Shown: positions 57,260 through 64,000 of the stretch, one piece after another
Position numbering within the stretch: the stretch's first letter is position 1
How the letters are laid out: each line of letters starts with the position of its first letter
Source: Cyprinodon diabolis
Lineage: Eukaryota; Chordata; Actinopteri; Cyprinodontiformes; Cyprinodontidae
NCBI GenBank assembly: GCA_030533445.1
Contig: CM060065.1
Location: forward strand, 18,710,474-18,774,473
Direction: 5' to 3'
Length of the DNA stretch: 64,000 bases
Notes under the pieces: model-generated
Told to the model about the DNA's origin: nothing
Databases searched by the model: none
Seen by the model: only the letters and a program-made list of their open reading frames with translations
Translations under genes and position numbers: made by a program

Positions 57260-60170
57260 ACAGGTCCCAAAAGTCTGAACCAAACTGGGTAAAACGTTTT
57301 TATCCCAGCCATCTTGAATAGTTTGGAGATGGATTTACAGATGTCCTCCCTTATGACATTGTGGAAAGTTAAATCGATTTTAAAAGCCCAACAAAACAGA
57401 TCATGTGGTTCATACAACCGCCTTAATATTTGATTAAATGTTGTTTGATTTTTGTTCTTTTGTGTCATTCTGGCCCTGCTTGCAAATGTCCAAAACGCTT
57501 AGATTTTCGAGATTAATCCAGTTCTAATACCTACTGTATCACTATGATGGACCCTGCCCTTTTAGCTGCAATATAAAACAAATGATAGGAAAAGGCAAAG
57601 CACACATACACTGAGTTTAATACTCAATTCATTTCCATCTTTGATGAGCTGGCAAATACAGCTATTAAAATAGACACAGGACAGGATGACATGGTTGTCA
57701 GTTTTTACAGCTGGAGACTCAGTGTTAAATTTAGATTTTTTCCAGTTGCAAAGTGACACATTCTATTGTAAGCACCTTCATGTGTGACGGGTTTTATAAT
57801 GCAGAGTTTTAGCTGTTTACTATGTTTCTGTAACTTTGTATTCTATACTTCTTTTCCTGAATGTTTTATTCCCAATTTTACCAACCTTATTCATGTGCAT
57901 TTTCTAATGCTTTCCAGGGTTTCTTTCTTACCCTGGAAGGTGCTTTTACCATTGGGCCACAAAACGTGAAGTAATTAACAGGAGGATACCATAAAAAGGG
58001 AATAGGCAGAAAACAACAACATATACAACACAGAAGTTACACAAATCCCCAAAACTCTTAAACATACACAATAAGTATTAACTTAAATAGAATTCCCAAC
58101 AAAAAACAAACATATAGTCAATCAAAATAATAAATCAAATGTATCATAACTCTTTCAGCACTAAATGTACTGTGCAAAATATCAGACTGACCAGGTCTCA
58201 AGATTTATTGTACTATCTGGAGCCACAGGGGCGGTTATGCACCGGCAGCTATGCAATGCTTCTGCATTTTATGAGGTAAGAAAAAAGAATTACTTTGAAA
58301 ATTGTCCTGTTCGGCTTGAAACAGACCACCCAGGAAGGAATGCTCCTTATCGTCTCTTTCGGCCACCCCATCAACTCCTTCAGAGGTTTTGTTGCTTTTT
58401 TGTTTTCTCCCTGTCAGCTGGACGGAGCATATGTTTTCAGCTGCATTCAAAAGCAAGTGAATCAGCATGATTCACTGTCAGATTATGAAGTATAAATTTT
58501 CATCCACCTTTTGTCAAGGCTGCCATTTAATAAAAGATAGTTCCCATCAAGACCTCAAGTTGGTTCGCTGCAGCACAACAGGACCATTGTGAAAGTATAA
58601 ATACCCTGGTTGCAGATTTCCCCCTGAAAGAACCACAGCGGCTGTTTATTTTTGGTTTTCAATCGTGTACAAACACAGCTGATTAACTTAAGGGAAGTTT
58701 TCCCTTGGGACCGAGCCAATCTGATCCAGTATCTGCATATACATATATTGTTAGGTACTGCATCATGAAATAAAGCTGGGAAGTTTTCAGGCTAAATGAT
58801 ATACTTTTGAGCCTGTCAAGGATAACTCAGCATATGAATGAAAGGTAAACATTCTTTAACAGTTTTTTTGTGAGGTACAACCACAAGCTTTGGATTTAAT
58901 TATAATGGAAATAGGATTTTTACATTTTTCCTGAATAATATCTCATAATTTCCAGGTCAAATCAAAAGCATTTGGTATAATTGTGGTTTAAAAATGTTCT
59001 ATTGAAAAGATGCTTTTTGGGTTGATTCAAAAAAATATATATTTATATAAAAAAGGGTAAGAAAAATCATCATCTTGTTAATGAAAATGACTAAAAGTCC
59101 AAGCATTTTTAAACCATGCTTGGGATATTCGTTAAAAGCTAAACAAGTATTTTGGCAATGGTCCAATGCTTGTGTGAAAATCAGAATCACCTCAAATATT
59201 GTTGACAGCCAAAGCAAACCATTTGGAAATCATTCCAGCTGTAGAACAGATCCTTTGTTAGATTTAACTTTACCGCATCTCAGCTCTTTAACTTCCCTCA
59301 CCAACCCCCACTGCCCAAATTGATGTGTCACATTACATAACCCCCAGCTAGGTAGGATACCGCCAAGACAGAAAGCTCCACTAAAACAAATGTATCCATT
59401 TAATTTTCATAACAGTTGGTATTAGCTCACCAAAGGCAGCTGGAACAGTCAGCTCGTTAACAAAACTCAGCAAGCTGGCTCAGCCCCTGCAGGAAAACTA
59501 ACATAGACCACGACAAGATTTCTTACTCTTGAAATAACACTGTCTGCAGCTGATAAACCGAGAAAATTGCATGGTTATATGTAGATTTTTTTTTTATTTT
59601 TTTTTTTTATCATTAGTGTTTTTGTTTCTTCTTCATTTACATGGTTGGTGCACAGATTTTTTTTTCTAATGCTTCTAAAAATATTATATTTCTTTTCATT
59701 TTACTGTAATAATTCAATCCCAATGAGTATTGATGCACCATTAAAATATTACTAATAAAATAACAGACTTTGCATTAAAACCAGAAATTTTAATATTATC
59801 ATCTGATGATAAGGGAAGCTTTTTGGTAGGTGATTTTCCACATATTACTCCTTTTTAAGTCCAAAGTCTATGATGAAATAAAAAAAAAAAATAAAATAAA
59901 ATAAATACTCAGAAATACTCTAGAACTGAATAAATCTGTTGAAGGTGAAAATGAAATATTTTTATTGCAATATCATGAGAGGAAATGGGGTGTAATAATC
60001 TAAATAGAAAAACATGTCTTACTTTTCTCTTACTTCACCATTGTGAAGCATATTTGCCTTTTTGGTTCATTAATTTCCCAAAATGTTCCTATAATCAGAC
60101 TAATAATCTTGGAATAAGGCATCTAATTTCTTAACTTGTGCCCTTCCAACTCTGAATTTCAAATGGAGCT
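57260..60170. other. No gene recognised
   Basis: AT-rich sequence with T-rich tracts at about 59588-59608. Nothing further could be supported. Confidence 0.5.
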
Positions 60171-60172
60171 GT

Positions 60173-60211
60173 TTCATGTTGACATAGCAACTGTAGCTAT
60201 GTCAACATGAA
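60173..60211. repeat. Perfect 16-bp hairpin
   Basis: TTCATGTTGACATAGC and its exact inverse, GCTATGTCAACATGAA, around the 7-base loop AACTGTA. Confidence 0.9.
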
Positions 60212-60214
60212 GGT

Positions 60215-61430
60215 ATTTGGCTGAAAAAGTTTCTCAAAATATTGAACACCTTTACTGCACACACTTTCAGTATGCTGTTCTCTGGGACCACAAACATCCT
60301 ATGTAAAACTGGCAAAGTCAGAGCTATTCTGGTTTACTGTCAATCAAACTGTTGAACAGCACTTCTAACATTTTTTTAGCCTCTGTTAAAAAAAGTTACT
60401 GGTACATTATTGAGCCTACTTGGTGTGAGTATTGTTTTCTTGTTCAACTTCAAAGTGACCTTGTCACACTGGTTACCTACAAACAAATTGTAATTATATC
60501 ATCACTTCCTGCAGCTTTACAAAATTTTATTTTTATTTTTATAGCAGTTTTTTTTGTATATTTACCATAACTAGACCATGTGACTGTGGATACAATACTT
60601 TGACTGCAAATAATACTGTAAGTGAATAAAGAAGCAATGTAGCTGAGCGAATCAGTAACACCCAGCGAGTTGTTAAAACTAAATGTCCCATATCAGTTGT
60701 GGAAGCGCAAAAAGTTATGTTAAAAGGAATGAGACCTTTCTGAATAAAATGTGAATGTTGGTGGTGAAGCTAAAGCTGCAGATTTTGCTGCTAAGTTGAA
60801 GGATGTGTGGGTAGGCACTGATTCTTTTGATGAATAACATTAGTAATAACTGCTGATTGCTCTCACAGAGCCAAGATTTTTCAGCTTCAAATAAGACTAC
60901 GTGAAAACTATTAGGTTTAAAATTTGCTGTTTATTATTTTTATTTTAAATCAAATGTTTGTTTTTTGTTATTTATAATCATTTTACTAACTACACCCTCT
61001 TTATCTAAGACAAAGCAGAGTAATGCAAAGTGCTCAAATTTGGCAGCAATGGCTTTTGCATTTTAGTGTGTTTCCCAAGAAACTAGGCCTAGAGCATTTT
61101 CCCTGTATCTTCCTTTTGGTGAAGTGAAACAGTACTACTAACCAAAAAATGTTATCCGTATGGAGAATAACCAATTAAAGATGGCGAAACTAGATTGAAC
61201 AGTTACAATTTCCTGAGTTACATCAAAAACCATAATTACAAAGGCAATTCGACTTTCAGCTTCTTCAGAGTCTTCTGTTGTTATACTGGAGCTTGCTTCC
61301 CAGCTTCTTGCTGTATGCTTCCTTGCTGTCCGCTGTCTCCCTTCCTGGAGGCTCTTTTTTTCTTGTGTGGCAGTTCCTTTTTGTGTTAGAGCTATGTTTA
61401 CATTTTGGAGTTTAGTATCTCTGTTTTCTT
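60215..61430. other. No gene recognised
   Basis: AT-rich non-coding sequence. Confidence 0.5.

Positions 61431-64000
<2,570 letters not shown>

Overview
The window is non-coding, repeat-rich vertebrate DNA, almost certainly from a ray-finned (teleost) fish. The evidence is the mix of mobile elements: a fish-type Tc1 element, Rex1/Babar-like and R4-like LINE remnants, Ty3/gypsy LTR elements with fish-type gag, tRNA-derived SINEs, and hAT, Harbinger and TTAA-flanked MITEs. I see no convincing host protein-coding gene and no bacterial-type gene organisation. One possible host first exon near 56.2 kb is kept only as a weak finding. All substantial coding sequence belongs to mobile elements.

Layout, left to right. 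0.56-5.6 kb is one DNA transposon with very long terminal inverted repeats built partly from a 20-bp minisatellite. It has a perfect 6-bp target duplication (CATTGC). A minus-strand Ty3/gypsy element is nested in it, with a fused gag-protease-tail ORF. 5.65-9.37 kb holds a decayed Tc1/mariner-like remnant, then a fish Tc1 element interrupted by a solo gypsy LTR with target duplication CCTTC. 11.0-13.66 kb is a rearranged gypsy element inserted in an ATCT microsatellite: LTR, tRNA-Leu primer site, SCAN-like gag, then an inverted piece of its own LTR. 14.57-15.25 kb is another solo LTR (target duplication CCAGA). 20.99-25.78 kb is a full-length, poly(A)-tailed LINE with a 14-bp target duplication, an L1-like ORF1 and an L2/CR1-like ORF2 broken by one homopolymer slip.

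26.5-28.05 kb has a hAT MITE with an 8-bp duplication and a second TIR-bounded repeat. 29.1-32.6 kb is two decayed LINEs in tandem, R4-like then Rex1-like. 37.45-39.0 kb has a Harbinger-type MITE, a fragment of a TTAA MITE family, and a second, distinct member of the minisatellite-TIR transposon family. 42.16-42.64 kb is an intact copy of the TTAA MITE. 43.4-44.1 kb is a third gypsy solo LTR. 50.18-52.13 kb is a gypsy derivative whose interior is inverted relative to its ends (target duplication CCACC), with a 30-bp coding tandem repeat and a tandem array of LTR termini. SINEs lie at 18.8, 55.0 and 57.2 kb. The remaining stretches are AT-rich sequence with microsatellites in which I recognise nothing.

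The elements do not form a pathway. They record successive insertions: gypsy into the minisatellite transposon, gypsy LTR into Tc1, gypsy into a microsatellite. The most unusual objects are the minisatellite-TIR transposon family, the two retroelements with inverted LTR architecture, and the LINE pairing L1-type and L2-type ORFs. All calls come from reading the sequence; no database search was run.
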